From contig NC_062244.1 of the NCBI RefSeq assembly GCF_905475465.1, forward strand, positions 1,872,501 to 1,936,500: DNA of 64,000 bases, in the 5' to 3' direction. The position numbers were made by a program, and so were the translations under genes. Source of the stretch: Pieris napi (taxonomy: Eukaryota; Arthropoda; Insecta; Lepidoptera; Pieridae). Under the pieces are notes generated by a model. That model was not told the DNA's origin, did no database searches, and saw nothing but the letters and a program-made list of their open reading frames with translations. Each line of letters starts with the position of its first letter. The stretch's first letter is position 1. This document shows positions 11,701-26,700 of this stretch, one piece after another.

Positions 11701-14700
11701 AGGTACAAAAATCTAAGGCTGATTTTGTAGCGGTGTGTGTGGGTGTGTCAAAAGTGACAATATTGAAATAATGTTATAATTAAATTGATAATTTAGTTAT
11801 ATACCCGTTACCATGTTTGCTGTAATAAATCTTCGAGATAGTTGTAGATGATAACATTTTATAATAACTTTATTAGCGATCATAACAATCGAATATAATG
11901 TATTTACAATTTTCTTAACCTACATAGTAATAATTAAAATAATTAAAAATGTTTATACATTTTTAATTATTTTAAAATAATTTTTTAAAGAAAATTAAAA
12001 CAAATTAAAAAAGTTTGGTCCCTGAGTGTACCTTTAACGCTGGCAGCATTTCCTCGCTGTATTGCGGTACTAAATATTTTTAATAATATTTAATTAATTA
12101 GTATTGAATAATTTTTATTTATTTGTTTCCTTTTGTAAATTTTTGAACCTTTTTGTAGTTAAATGTATTATGTATTCTATCTCTGGCTATATTTTCAGTG
12201 TAACTGTTTGATATTATATATAACTAGCTGACCGGGCAAACGTCGTTTTGCCATGTATATCATTTATAAAAAAATAAGGGTTGATCGTAGAGGGGTGAAA
12301 GTTAGGGGTTTTATGTATTTTCTAATGCTGTATCATAAAAAAATAAAACCAAAAAATATTTAGGGGTGGACTACCCTTAACATTAGGTTGATGAAAAATA
12401 TAATATGTTGTCCGATTCTCAGACATACCCAATATGCACACAAAATTTCATGAGAATCGGTCGAGCCGTTTCGTTTTAACCACAAACACCGCGACACGAG
12501 AATTTTAAATATTTATGTTAGCTGTAGGATTACAAAATAAATAAATATTATTGAATTATTTTATAATTAATTTTAAAACTCCAATTTACTATATTACATT
12601 ATCTTCTTATTTTAATATTCTCATTCCAATATTTCGTTAGCATTCAAATTATACTTTTGTAAGATTAACGAAACCCTTTTTTACCCAATAGCGGAAGTAT
12701 TCAATGATTTCACAGAAGTCAATGGCGTAAAAAATCCTACTCACGTCAATAAAAGAAAATTCAAATAACCTAAAACAATACTTCTAAAGTCGGTAGTTTT
12801 GTTACCACGTTTCCTGCCACGCACGAACTCTAGAATTAATTACAATCTAATTAACTGGTAGCCATTACTTCCGGAACTATTTTGAACAGTAATAGGCAAG
12901 AACGATATTAGGAATCCTGGGAAAATGTACAACCAAACGACTGACTCCGTTCGATTGTGATTGATCATCAGCATCTCATAGGATAGAATACGAAATTCCG
13001 CCCGTCTACCACCAACTCGACGGTGGTTCCACAACTGCCCTGCGATTCTGTAACTCACTTTTCAAGGTGGGAGCTTGTAGTTTATTGTTTATCAGAATGC
13101 CAAATCATAAAATGACTGCTTCACGACTGATTTAAGAGCGACCGCCGATGCAAAAACCGCTGTGTGAGTTCGAAAAGTGAGTTACAGAATCACAGGGCTG
13201 AGCGTTTATTAAGAGAGTTATTGCCGCGCACCTCCACTGTGCACCATCTGCCCACTGAAGTATTTCCGAACCAATTATGATTAAGAACGTTCTCAAATAG
13301 GTTTAATTTACGCGTGGTTAATGTTAGAGTACCCAAGTATAGTAAAACGTTTCGTGACCACCTAGTGACTCTTTATACTTAAAAGTTACCATTATGTGGT
13401 GTAAATTACTGGAAAGTCGAAAATAATATTGTTAATATATAATAACGCGTAATTCCATCCCCGCATCGTAACGTTTTATAAAAGGCCCCCCCCCCCCCAA
13501 AATTCGTTACGTAATACTTGAACGATCTCGATTCTCTTCTTCTCCTGCTTTGAATATCGTTAATCCGACATCTTAGACCCTCTGTATACATGAATCGTCT
13601 CACCTAACAATTTTAAATAATGTCGTAAAACTTCGTGCTTAGAACCTTTTTACCCAATCATCAATTAAACCACGCTACCATTGACCTTATCCATTGTTAG
13701 CAAAAACTTTGGTAACGATGGAGACGGGCCTCGGTGACCATTCGAGCCAAGGTCTTCATGAAGATGCAATCAAATTAAGAGACAATATCACCCAGTAATT
13801 ATAGGATTTTTGACGAGATTTTTAGTATTGACTTATAATTCAAATAAATTCCCATGAGAATTTAAGTGCGTGCTCCTATTGCACCATGCCTCCTGCTAAT
13901 AGAGGACAAATCTTTGTTTTTTTTTATTAATTATTAATTACTTAAGATGTCATGTGGAACATGTTAGGGAAAAATGATGAGAGTAAATTTTTTCTATTGT
14001 TAGTGTCGTTTTTTCTACAAACGTAGAATGAGGCGAAAGATAAAATTTTTGAAAAGATTTTTATCTTGTTACGCCAAAGAACTTCTAACGCGTGTACATA
14101 AGTACACACACGTTTATGCAACAATAAAACGCAAACGGCTCATCTGATGTTAAGTGATACAGCCTCCATGGAAATGGGCATTGGTCGAGCCTAAAAGCCT
14201 TTTATTGTTTAGGCACTATCTTCAAAATTATTTTTAAAATAAAGATAACACCGGCTAATCTTTTGAACCTATAACTTTATATTATTGGTTTATCGTTATA
14301 CCGTATACGGCTTCTAAATTCTCATGGCAAATACGCTAAAGTGTGACGTGAATTATGAGCGATCACGTGTGCGTATGCTTTTTGGAAATTATTTAATTGC
14401 GAGCATATATCACAATGATTCCGGCCGCTATAGATATATAGCAGTGTTGGCCTAGTGGCTCTAATCCCTGAGGTCGTAGATTGGATCCCCGGCAGTGCAC
14501 CAATAAACTTTCTGTCTATGTGCGCATTTAAAATTCGCAGAAAACATCGTGAGGAAACCGGCTTGCCTTAGACCGAAAGAGTCGAGGGCGTGTGTAGTAT
14601 AGGATCACATACTTGCCTATCAGATCGATAAATGATCATGTCACAGATTGCTAGATAGCGCCATTGATTTTTCTTAAAGATATATATAGAACATCTCGAC

Positions 14701-17700
14701 CTTACTGGAGCAAGTGTTTAGACTGGCCACGAATCCTCTCTTTAGGTGGGAAGAACGGTACGCCATCCTCCACAAATGTAATAGACACAAGTATGTGTAT
14801 ACAATTCCAGATTTTACAGGGCCAGAGATGTAAATTCGCAATTTTACCTTTTTTGGTCTCAAAATCATCATGTTATCTCTTCAATTTACACAGATAAAAG
14901 AGAAAAAAAGGCTTTCAAATAAAGCTTTAAAGCTACTTACGTCGTATATTTAAGTTAATCACGTAAGTATTTAAGCAAGACTGATCCGCTTACCGAATTA
15001 ACGATACAATGAAACGCGATACGTGATGTAGGCTCTATCTGGCTTCTTAAGGTTCAAGGGTAAAGTTTTTGTAAGACGCCTCATAAGTATTTTATCCTAT
15101 TTTCGCTAGCTTACATATTTTATGATTATTAAACGTACTTGGTCCACAATAAATAATTTGATTGCTTTGAAAATGCATAAAATTTTTCGCTCTTTTTTGT
15201 CCTAACTTTGTGACTGACTGTTTTTCATTGTAACTTCTCCTAACGGGGCATGGAAAAGATTTCGGCGTCTGATTAATTTAGTATAAACTGCCAGTGAGTC
15301 TTCTGTCACTGATATATCGCTCTTAGTAGACCCTTGCGATGATTTATTAAGTATAGATTTGATTTTCTATAGTTTGTGTAAAGAGTGGCGGAGAGTTTAT
15401 TGCCAGTTCTTCTCTTCCGTTCAACGCCCTTGATTTGAGAACTGGCATTAAATGTAAAATTAGAACCAAATATATTTCTTTTACTTATATGAAGAAATGA
15501 TTTTTGAGTTTTGTTTCAAGTATGTTTTTTTTTGTATGTGTCACCGGAATATAACAAAATCCGTTCGTTCTAAGGATTCTAAATGAGAGATCAATTGTAT
15601 TATTTTACGCCCACATTTTCGCAAATTATAAAATAAATTTGCGGATTTTGTTATCTTCCGGTGTCATATGTATTGTTTTGTATGTGATGTAAATGTAAAT
15701 AGTTACTGCATTTGAGTTATCTATAAAGGTAGCTTATTTTTAAATAGATAATGATTGATCGAAAGTTCTGGTCCCACAGACAAGCCGACCAATCACAATT
15801 GAACTGCGCCATCGATTCGTCTTTTGTTTTACATTGTAATATCAGGTTCTTTATTCAAATATGACATACAATCGTTACTTTTCTATAATATTACTAGCTG
15901 ACCCGGCCATGTATGTTGCCATGTATATTATTTCTAGGAAACATTTTTTGGTTCATTTAAAATAACTATCTACAATAGTAATAAAAAAAGTTGATCGTAG
16001 AGGGATGAATATTAGGGGTTGTATGTATTTTTGTAAGCTGTATCATAAAAAAAAAAACAAAAAACGATTCAAAAAAATAATTTTGGGGTGGACACCCTAT
16101 CACTTAGGGGTTTGAAAGATAGTAGCCGATTCTCAGACTTACTGAATATGCATAAAAATGTCATAAAAATCGGTCGAGCCGTTTCGGAGGAGTATGGGAA
16201 CGAAAATTGTAACACGAGAATTTAATATATTATTAGACTAAAACCATATAAATTTTACGTTTTGTAATAATCGTGTCTCTAGAATCTAGAATGAGTATCG
16301 ATTATACCCGATACGTACGTCAATTCGTTGCCTTGACGTCGTTCAAACAAACTTTCATTAATTTCTGTACCTGACCTTTCCAAGGACAGCCGCGCCTGGA
16401 CACTTCGCCTAATTAATTACTAAAACCTTTTAAACGGTCATTATTTTAATAGACGAACTATACTCGGTATATTGTACTGTGTTTGTTCAGTTTGTCGCCT
16501 CGTTAACTTCGAGACTGGAACATTTCTAATTTGTTTTTATTACTTTTTAAAACAAAAGAAAAAAAAAGAAGTCTATCGTACCGAAACAATTATTGTTTCG
16601 AATCTAGGTCACCCTTAGATAGATAGGTAAATTTTGTATAGCCCATGTAATTGATTATATATAAATATATCTTAGCGGATGTTGTCTTGTACACACATCT
16701 TACATATAAAACATGAAAATCATCCTGGACTCCAGTTGAACACACAAAAATTCATTAAAATCTATCCAACCGTTTAGGAGAACATTAATATATGTCCCAG
16801 CTGTTTATTTGCTGTATAGATAAATAACCTAGATACCGACTGCAGCGCCATCTGCCAATTGTTTTTGCGTAAAGTGATTTTTATTTTTATTTAATTGTAA
16901 GGAACTGTAATCATTACAGGATTCGCATAGGCTAAAACACGAAAAAAATTATAATTACGAGACATTTTATTAGCAGTGAATACTTTTACCTTTTTAATAA
17001 GGTTCCAAACATATAATCAGTCATACATACATTGTGTCCTTCTTATAATCCGGTTTCGTAATTTCCTCCAAACGCAGAGAGGAAACACAGAGAAGAATTT
17101 TATATTTAACTAGCTGGCCTGGCGAACATCGTACCGCCTAACAGTCGATTCTTTATTTTTTTTTAATACTTATTCTGCTCTTCGGGACACCGGTCTAGCT
17201 AAGATAAAAAAAAGAAAGTTGATAAGACAACAAATACATTATGTCAAAAAATAAAAATTTACCTTCCCGGAACCCCTCCACTAACACTTGAACTTTATGA
17301 TATGGTATTAAAGTTCAAATTGACTTTTAAGTATTATTACGAATATTTTGTATGGGTATATAAAAAAGTGTTGTTTTTAGACTTTTTCACCCAATTTTTT
17401 TAATTTTTCTCTCCGTAAGAACCATCCTCGTACTTCAAAGAATATTATAAAAAAAGAATTGGCCAAATCGGTCAAGCCGTTTTCATGTTATGTCGTGACA
17501 ACGGAAAACGGGTTTCATTTTTATATATATTAGATTTACATGTCAGAAATAAAAAAAATGAAACATATGACATCAAAAATATTTCTTTAAAAATTAAATT
17601 GCCTTAGTCATAGCTAAATTCACATTATTATTGTCACCACTCTTCCATTGTACTGTTTTCCATTAAAATTTGGAAAACACCATAAAAGTTGTGGTTTGCC

Positions 17701-20700
17701 GACGCCATATTGACAGTTTTTGTTTCGTTTCGAGTTTGAGAGGGCAGAAAGTGGAACTAAATTTAAATGAACAGTCTAGGCAAGTAATGAATCATCAATC
17801 CAAGTCTATAGCCTAGCTGTTTGATCAACTGGCTGAATATATTTCAGGCCGCTAGTTAAACGGCGCTGTTTAGTTAGTTAATTGAACGGCTTATTAGTCT
17901 AATAGGCTGCGACATATATTATACTTAATATACACAACTTATTACATTAAACAAATTAAGTAAAACACAAAAAATTTTGCTTTTTACGCCATTCACTATT
18001 GCAACAGACTTTGTCACGTCCTTCCGAAGTCATAAAAAGTAGCACGATTTTCTCCAATCTTAACCGTGAGTACATATAATAAGGTTCTGTTTGCTAAAGC
18101 AAGATCCAATTAAGAGATTACGCGGATTAACCACGGCCGTTCAGCTCGAGAATAAGACGTATTTTGATGTCGACTCTTTGGGTCTAAGGCAAGACGTTTT
18201 CCTCTCGATGTTTTCCTTCACCGCAAAGAAAGTCCATTGGTGGCCGAGGCTCGAACATGCGACCTCAGGGATGAGAGTCGCACGCTGAACCCACTAGGCT
18301 AACAATGCTCTTAAATATATCGAATTCTTTTTCAAAAATTCCAATTATTTATTCTATAAATTAATGGCCCAAAAACCATGGGCAAATTTTTATATCTATT
18401 TTCTTGATAGCTTTTTATTGGCCGATTACAATGAGCTTTGTATGCGATTGCTCCTTGCGATGTTTCCTTTAGTATCTAATATATAAAATTCTCGTGTCGC
18501 GGTGTTTGTGGTTAAATTCCTCCGAAACGGCTCGACCGATTCTCATGAAATTGTGTGCATATTGGGTATGTCTGAGAATCGGACAACATTTATTTTTCAT
18601 CCCCCTAAATGTTAAGGGTACTCCACCCCTATTTTTTTTTTAATTTCAGGTAAAAAAAATATTCTTTACGATACAGCATTAAAAATACATACAACCCCTA
18701 ATTTATACCCCTCTACGATCAACCCCTATTTTTTATTATAAATTATATACATGGCAAAACGACGTGCCGGATCAGCTAGTATATGTATATTAATTGCGTT
18801 AAGAATTTGGTGTCAGTATGACTAGAAACCTAGAGTAGAATATCTTTATAAATGATAGTATCTCTCTCTGATTTGATATCGCATACGTCAAGATCGTGAG
18901 TACGTACTTTCTGCATAACACACAGGCACAGAGACTTCGTTGGAAGAATGTTTTTCTATTTACCAGTCGTCCCTAAGTTTGTTAGCATTTAAGAGAAAAC
19001 GAAAGCTGGAATACTTGTAAGACGGGATCCTAAAGGTCAAATGTCAAAGGTCAATGGAGGCTTTGGTCCCTGAGAATATTTCCTACAGTTTATTAAAACG
19101 AGCAATTTTTAAAATATTTTTTATTAATAACTAAAGTACTCTTTCGTCACGTTTTAACAAATTGTGTTTACACTGTAATGAAAAGAGACAAAACGACGCA
19201 ATAAAACTGACTTATTTCTTATGAAAATGTTAGTATGTCACAAATAAGTGTAGTAATCATATCTGTAGTCTGATTTTACATGTTAAATTTACCTGTGACC
19301 ATGACAAATTTAACGACATATTATATAAAACTTTTGAAATATGGAATGTTTTTCACACACAAATATACAAGTATTTATAATATTCTTAACCTACTTAGTA
19401 ATCTTAATATATATAAATTACGTGTCACGTTGTTTGTCCGCTATGGACTCCTAAATTACTGAACCGATTTCAATCAAATTTGCACACCATGTGCAGTTAC
19501 AGCTTACATCCCAATTTCACATCACAAGTCACAATTCTAACAGATGGCACTGTATTGAAAGTACCAACGTTTCACATAAGCTACAATTTAATGGCATTAC
19601 CACCAAAAAAGACATGGTGGTCCCCATGACTATTGACTGGTGTTCTCCTACCGTTTCCCTTGAATAGTTCACTACTATGTAATATAACAAAAACCTTAGC
19701 CACAGCAACGCTTGGCCGGTCTGCTAGTAATAATATAAAAATTTAATTTAAACAAAAACACTTATTTAGTTGGAAGATACGATATAGAACGATTACTAGG
19801 AAAAATATATCTACGGAAACGGAAACCCAACAAATTAGCTGTCAATTGTCTTCGATAAGATCATGTTTTTCCAATCACTTAAGTTCTTACGATTGTTGAT
19901 AAAAATGTTTTCTTTTATCGACTATATAATAAACATGTTTTCTAAGAAAATTTATTTCATTTAAAGTGAATTTTTAAAGAATTCCTTTATATATTTAAAT
20001 GGGAAAAGTTAAGCTAAACTTAAGTATAACTTAGACATCTTAAAAAAACCTTAGAACCAAAAAGTCGTCGGCGTGTGATAGACACAGACGGCTGATGCTT
20101 TGCCTATTAGAAAAAACAAATTATCACGATACAGATATTTAAATCTGAGGCCCAGACCTAAAAGTTTGTAGCGTCATGTATAAAAAGTGGAGTTACAATT
20201 ATACCATCAAGTCCTGCCTTAACATTTTATCATGCCGTGGTTACGGAATCAACTAAGAGACAGTTAAAAATATTAATAATGAGGCTTTTTATCTCCTCTC
20301 CTGTTTGACACAAACACAAAGATGAAAGAGATTGCTCAAAAGATAGAAGAAGAAGCTACATTTCTCTTCTAAATACACTAGTCATACCTACCTTTATAGT
20401 TAACACTATTTAATTTTTCAGCGAGATGAAGAAAAGGCGAACTTGATCGCTGAACTCACAGCTCAAAACTCGCGGCTCACAGCTCAGCTGAAGGAGTCTT
20501 CGGCGACGGAAGCTCAGTTGCTGGCTCAACTCGACGGCCTCAAAGACCAGTGCTCCATACGGATGACCAGTTTAAAGGTAGGTTCAGTGTAATTGAGTAA
20601 TAATAAGCAAATATAAATGATCTTTTTTTCACTCTTGTGCATCTTTTATTTATTCTTTATATGGATAAACTATCACTTTGTAAACACACTAACACTCCAC

Positions 20701-23700
20701 CCACTCACTCATTCACTCACTCATTCACTCACTCATTCACTCACTCACTCTGGGTTCTGCGACCCAAAAAGTGTCTTGACCTGCCAAATGAGAATCTTCC
20801 CTGTCCTGTTCTACCTTCCGCCAATTGCTGGATTTCAGCTGCAGCAGATCCTCCTCTACTCTGTCTATCCAGCAGTCACTCAGTCATCATTCTCCTTCCA
20901 TGGCCCATACGCTCAAGGTGCCACAGCCAACGATGGGCCTATAATGTTACATTTATCTCGGAAAAAACAAAAAAAATATCGTTTATTTTTTTTCTCTTCT
21001 TTTTTTTACTTTTATATGGAATCGCTGCCAGTATCTTCGGAACCTTGCATAAAGGGACTCCTTTTAATAATATATTTTAAGGTTAGAAAGTATAATAAAT
21101 AACACATTTAAAATGTAATCATTAATTACAGTTGTAATATTACAAATAAGTAGTTATATCTTGTATGTAACCGTATAATTACTATTCGTAAGCAAATTTT
21201 TAAAATCGCAATGTTAAAATTGATCTCTCACTCGAATCTCTTCTCGAAAATATCTTGGGACACCCGAAAACATACAAAAATCATTAAATTTATTAACGTC
21301 TAAATACTAATCTGACTCAACTTGTAGGACCACGTCTCAAGTTTGGCATCCTTGAAGTCCGAACTGGCATTAGTAACTGACAAGAAACTGGACCTGGAGA
21401 AACGTCTCACCGGTTCTTTGCGGGATAATGAAAATCTCTCCCAACAGCTGGAGGAAGCCAATGACAGGATTGCTGCTCTTGAGAGGCAGATGAAGGAACA
21501 GGTATATATAAAAATTTTGCTTCACTAATTCAATCCATTTTACATTTGTGCCAGGTCTTTAAAAATTACTATGGTATTAACCCTTCTTTTTGATATATGG
21601 ATTCCGATGTGGAAGTGCATTTGCGAAACCCCTGCCCTCGAAAGTTGCAGGGGTGTGTGGGACCCACACCAGTATATCTGCTTTTCAGAGACTGGGTGGG
21701 CAATACCCACATCGAGTACTGATACCGGCAAACTTCTTGAGCAATAAACAAGGGAGTGGGGGAATGTTTGCGCATAGCGGGACACAAACGTCAACTGATT
21801 TACCAATCACGCGATCGACACGTCACACTCCCGCCGCCGAGCACCATCGCCCCAAGTCATATCTAAAAATCGCTTCTGCGTAGGCTAGAATTTGTTCAAG
21901 ATGTTTGCCGGTATCTGTAATTCCTATAAACTTTTCTTTACTTATCTCTCAGGACCTTATAAACATATAGTGTGAGCACAAAAACATGAATAGATCTTTA
22001 AAGAATCTATGTGTGAACCGTTGTGGTGTTTGGGGCCGTTTACGTTTTTTCACCTGTTGACATATATTAACATACATATAGTTCGACAATCCTCTCATAA
22101 CTGAATATGAATAATCTATGAGTTGACGTGGTGCAAATAAAATAATATTAAATAAGTTCTCATAAGTGATACGCCAGTTCTTTCTGCACATTAATGCAGA
22201 GACTCGGAGCATGCTGTGACGAAAAACATGATATATTTTCTGTGCATTTTCTGAATTTCCTTACACCTAATTACTTCTCAGGAACATCTCTACCAGAACA
22301 CATTGAAGGACCTTGAACGTCTTCAGCGATCACATGATACGCTGGCAGAGCGAGTCGGTGCACCGGAACCCGTCAAAACCACGAAAGTTGCAAGGCAAGT
22401 CATATGTCTAACCCAGTACCAGACCAGACCTAACGCTTTTCCCTATTTCTCAGTTGAATCTTTCTAAAACCGGTCATTTGCGCTTACTCATGCGTGAACA
22501 ATTAAAATCAAGGCTATAATTATTATAATAGTTGTTTTATATTGATTTTTAGTTTCATGATAATATTCAATATCAAAAAATTCATCAGTGCACAGCCGTG
22601 ATTCGAACGCACCACCTCTGGGTTGAGAGCATGTTCAATTCATTAAACCAACATATTTCAAATCACTCTTAAGGGAATCATTTTACATTTTCAAAACAAA
22701 CTTAAATGGAAATAGGTATTTTTAAAACAAGTATTAAAGCAGAGTGATTTTGTCTCCAGGTCTCTCCATTCAGAGATGGAGACAGAACCTGAAGAGCAGG
22801 ACGACAACTGGCTACGCACCGAAGCAGTGCAGGTGTTCAAACAACTCAGGTCACTGGCTCTTCAACTTAATACAGGACACGACGATGATTCTGGTAAGTC
22901 TAGATTCACATATATGGAAAGCATATAAACCTGTTACTTAATTTTATGGAGATACATCTTCATTTGTGATATTTTTATACGTATTTATCTATTGAAAAAT
23001 AAATAAAAATAGACATAGATATGTACATAACATAACTTAATTAAGAAAAATCAAATAATAAACTACACAAAATAACAATAATCAAAGAAAAAAAATCCCT
23101 TTCCCATTCGGTTCGTTTCAAGTGTGTAATGCGTGTGTGCTGTGGCTGTAATTGGCCCTGGCTCAGCATTATGCTGAGGAGCAGAATGTTCCACAGCGCT
23201 GGTCATTCTGCTAGAGACCACAGCAGCTAGTATGCGCCTCATTCGCAAAGAAAGAAACTTGGTAAAAAAAATAAGAATATTTGTTTTGGGCGGATTAAAA
23301 ACTAGATTTCGTGGGATTTTTGTTGATAAATGGCAGGGAAACATTTGATAAAAGTAGCGAAGATTAGAGAGAAGTGGAAGAAGAGAAGAGGCCTTCACTC
23401 TTTCAGAAGTTTTTGTAACTTAAAGTAAACTAAATCAAAATCATTTATTCACAATGTACATTTTTGAACGTCAAATAAAATACAAAGAAGATTCTAGTTG
23501 CCCCTTCCAAAAGGTAGTTTCGTGTGGAGAAGAATGGGCAAGAAACTCCACACTTAGTCTTTTAAAATAGGTTTACAATATTTTGTGTAAATAAATATTT
23601 TGTTTTGCCAAAAACATAATCTAATAAATAAATAAATAGAAATAAAATATGTTTATGATGGAACATAAGATACATGTATCACTTATTCCACGTCATTAAA

Positions 23701-26700
23701 TTTGAATTTGTAGGCATCCCTACTCATCGGCAAAGAAGACAGAGGGTGTAGGCCAAGAGAAAAAGCCGGCGTAAAAAACTCTCGGCAATGCAATAAAATA
23801 TTAACTGAAAACCTAATGTTCGTTTACAAATCAAAGAAAATATTTACATTTCCACTGTAACGTGCATAGCGTGTTCTATTGTAGGTCATACCTTCGTGAT
23901 TTTAAACATTAAATACAATCCTATATACAAGCGTTGTTTGCATTTTTTGCTTATAATACTTTGTGGAGTTAATTTTGTATACCTTTTGCTATCTTGTAGA
24001 AATAAACCACTTCAATTAAGTATTGTCTGGTCTCTTTCTGACAGATTACGTTTACGCTGTGATGAAAAGAGACAGGTCAGTAATGGTGGTGTATTTGAAA
24101 TAAATGATTTGACTTGACTTGACAAATAGCCCTTTGACTCCTTCAGCTATGCTTTATCTTCTTCCAGTTCACGGACTTAATAGGATTATTTCCCCAACGT
24201 TCTCCGATTTTCCTTAACATAACCTCTTTTTCTTTAAAAATATCTGTTAGATAGGAGATAATAGGGTAAGCCCTATTATCTTTATTTCTGTTACAACTTT
24301 AATAGTTACACAGAAACATTTATATACAAACAACGTGTAGTCATACTGTCAGATTTATCACCAAATCACTACATAGTATAAAACAAAGTCGCTTTCTCTG
24401 TCCCTAAATCCCTATGTATGCTTAAATCTTTAAAACTACACAGCTGGTTTTTATGCGGTTTTTTTAAATAGATAAAGTGATTTAAGATGAAGGTTTATAT
24501 GTATAATAACATCCATTAAATAGTGAAGAAATACTGTTATTTTTGACGTTTCTAATGTCGTAAAAAATTAATTTTTTTCCGCTTACATTGCAAACGCAGG
24601 CCTACGATATTTATCAGAATATTCAAATTTAACGCGTGCCATGGGCAGTAATAAATAAATCAAAACTACTGGATCGATTTTAATCATTTTTTCAGTGAGT
24701 ATATATAGGCTATATATTTTATACCCGTGTGAAGCCGGAGCGGCCCGGTATGTTTTTATATGCAACGTTCACAATTTTTCCGTTGTGTATTTAGTATCAG
24801 CACTGCACCCGTGCGAAGCCGGGGCGGGTCGCTAGTTGGTTATAAATTAAGGTGTCACTTTCGTAAGCTATAAATCCAATTTGTATATTAATTCCACAAA
24901 GTGGAGGACGTTTAATTTGTTAGAAATCAACCAAAAGCTAATGCTTACATAAATATGTAGCAAGTATCAAGTATTTATGTGCGTTACGTGAAATTATAAA
25001 TATTCATTACGGGTTAAATCTGCTAAATATTAGGTAAATTCAGATGTGCTGTGGATGTGCTACGTATTGCTAAAGCGTACGAAACGCGGTACAGATATGC
25101 GCAAGCGCAATGTTATACAGTATTTGGTGGTGGAGATTTGAACTTAGTACAGTCAAAATCTGTTTTACCATCGAAGGTACTAAAGTCCGCGCCACCACTA
25201 ATTGCCGACGGGAACCCTGGAACTAAATTTGTCGTTACGGTGAAATATTATTTTATTCATTTTAAGGTTAAACATTAGAAGCAAATCTTAAAAACTAGTT
25301 CGCTAATTTCACATTAATTTGTTACGTTGGGGTAAATTTGCCTTCCCCCTAGCACTAGCAACATATTACTACGCTGCGCTACTCGCTAGCGCCGCGTCTA
25401 CCGGCATTCAGTGATGGCGCGGACTCTACTGATATTTGGTCGTAAGCACCGATAGTCGTAACAGCCGATGACGTTGTTTGATTTGTTCGTTGATTATGGT
25501 CAATATAACCGGTATGTTGTTCTAAACAATGTCGTCGTAAACGGTTTTGACTGTAGAGCTGATGTTCTGCCCTGTGTTTTGGATCTGTCACCGTAAAATT
25601 GTAAACACCGTTAGATTGTAATCTATCTCGCGAGATTGTAAACTGTCGAAAGATTGTGAACCTTAACGAACTGCAATTTAACGTATTATTATTCGGTAGT
25701 TATATGAAATTGTTGGGAAGTAAAATTAATCTGTAATTGACCAAAGAAGTTTGAATGATAACTAAGTTAGTGTAGTACAATCTACCGAATAATAATACGT
25801 TAAATTGTAAGCAGTACGCTGAGGTTCACAATCTTTCGACAGTTTATAATCTCGCGAGATAGATTACAATCTAACGGTTTTTTACAATTTTACGGTGACA
25901 GATCGATTATATAGCCTTAATAAAAGGGTGTATTGAACATAACCATATTTATTTCACACCAATAGGTCTTGAGAGTAGCGCGTTCTCAAGAAGTGACGGC
26001 TAAAATATGTTATGCATGATCAAATACGGTGGACTGTAAGGCCCCTGTCTAAACCACCACCCCCTGCTATCCGACATGTATATTACCTGCGTGACAATCT
26101 TTGCTAATGTACACACATGTAGTACACCGCTATAGTCCTCGCGTATTGTTTTGATTCTGATAAGCTAAGCAAGTTTGATAAAACAACGAAACGAACATCG
26201 TTCTAAATCCTTTGACGATATTGAATACAAAATACCATCCGTATCAACTTGACGTCCGTCGTTCCACAACTGTGCGTTTCTTAAGGCAATTATTGACACA
26301 CCACTATGTGGAACCAGCTGCCCACTGAATTATTTCCGAACAAAAGAACGTACCAATTCTTAGAAGGCCGGCGCGTGCGAGCCTTCTGGCAGTGCACATG
26401 GGCGGCGGTATCACTTAACATCAGATGAGGCTCCTGCCCGTTTGTCTATGACATAAAAAAATATGTATGTGTTCTTATGTAGACGCGTTAGAAGTTATAC
26501 TTCTTTAGCATAATAGGAAAAAAATCTTTTCCAAAATTTTATTCTACGTTTGTAGAAAAAACGACTATAGCTAACTTCAGGGTGTCGGTTTTTTGTGACG
26601 GTGTGCGCGCGCATCGTAAAAATTTACTGCATTTTTCCCTAACGCGCCAAAAAAAGTGTAACTTCAAAAATATTGACGCATTAAACATTGACCAATATTT

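Larger units (their letters stand above)
8719..20421. other. 11.7-kb intron of the BICDR-like gene
   Basis: Carries Helitron-like copies, SINE A, small inverted-repeat elements and LINE tails listed separately. In 9061-9622, 10849-11887, 12515-12984, 14669-15381, 16237-17109 and 17535-18164 I see only AT-rich DNA with no supported feature. Confidence 0.6.

Noticed and set aside
20617..21102. 161- and 147-codon overlapping frames with THSLTHS repeats
   Set aside because: Created by the CACTCACTCATT microsatellite plus a LINE tail in an intron; no splice sites or independent coding evidence.
22399..22404. GT donor gtcata after exon d
   Set aside because: Poor donor context, and it produces a stop in exon e; the GC donor at 22395 keeps frame.
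23063..23398. Minus-strand 111-codon frame
   Set aside because: Runs through dispersed repeat G and a LINE remnant; the repeated part also occurs at 42463-42610.
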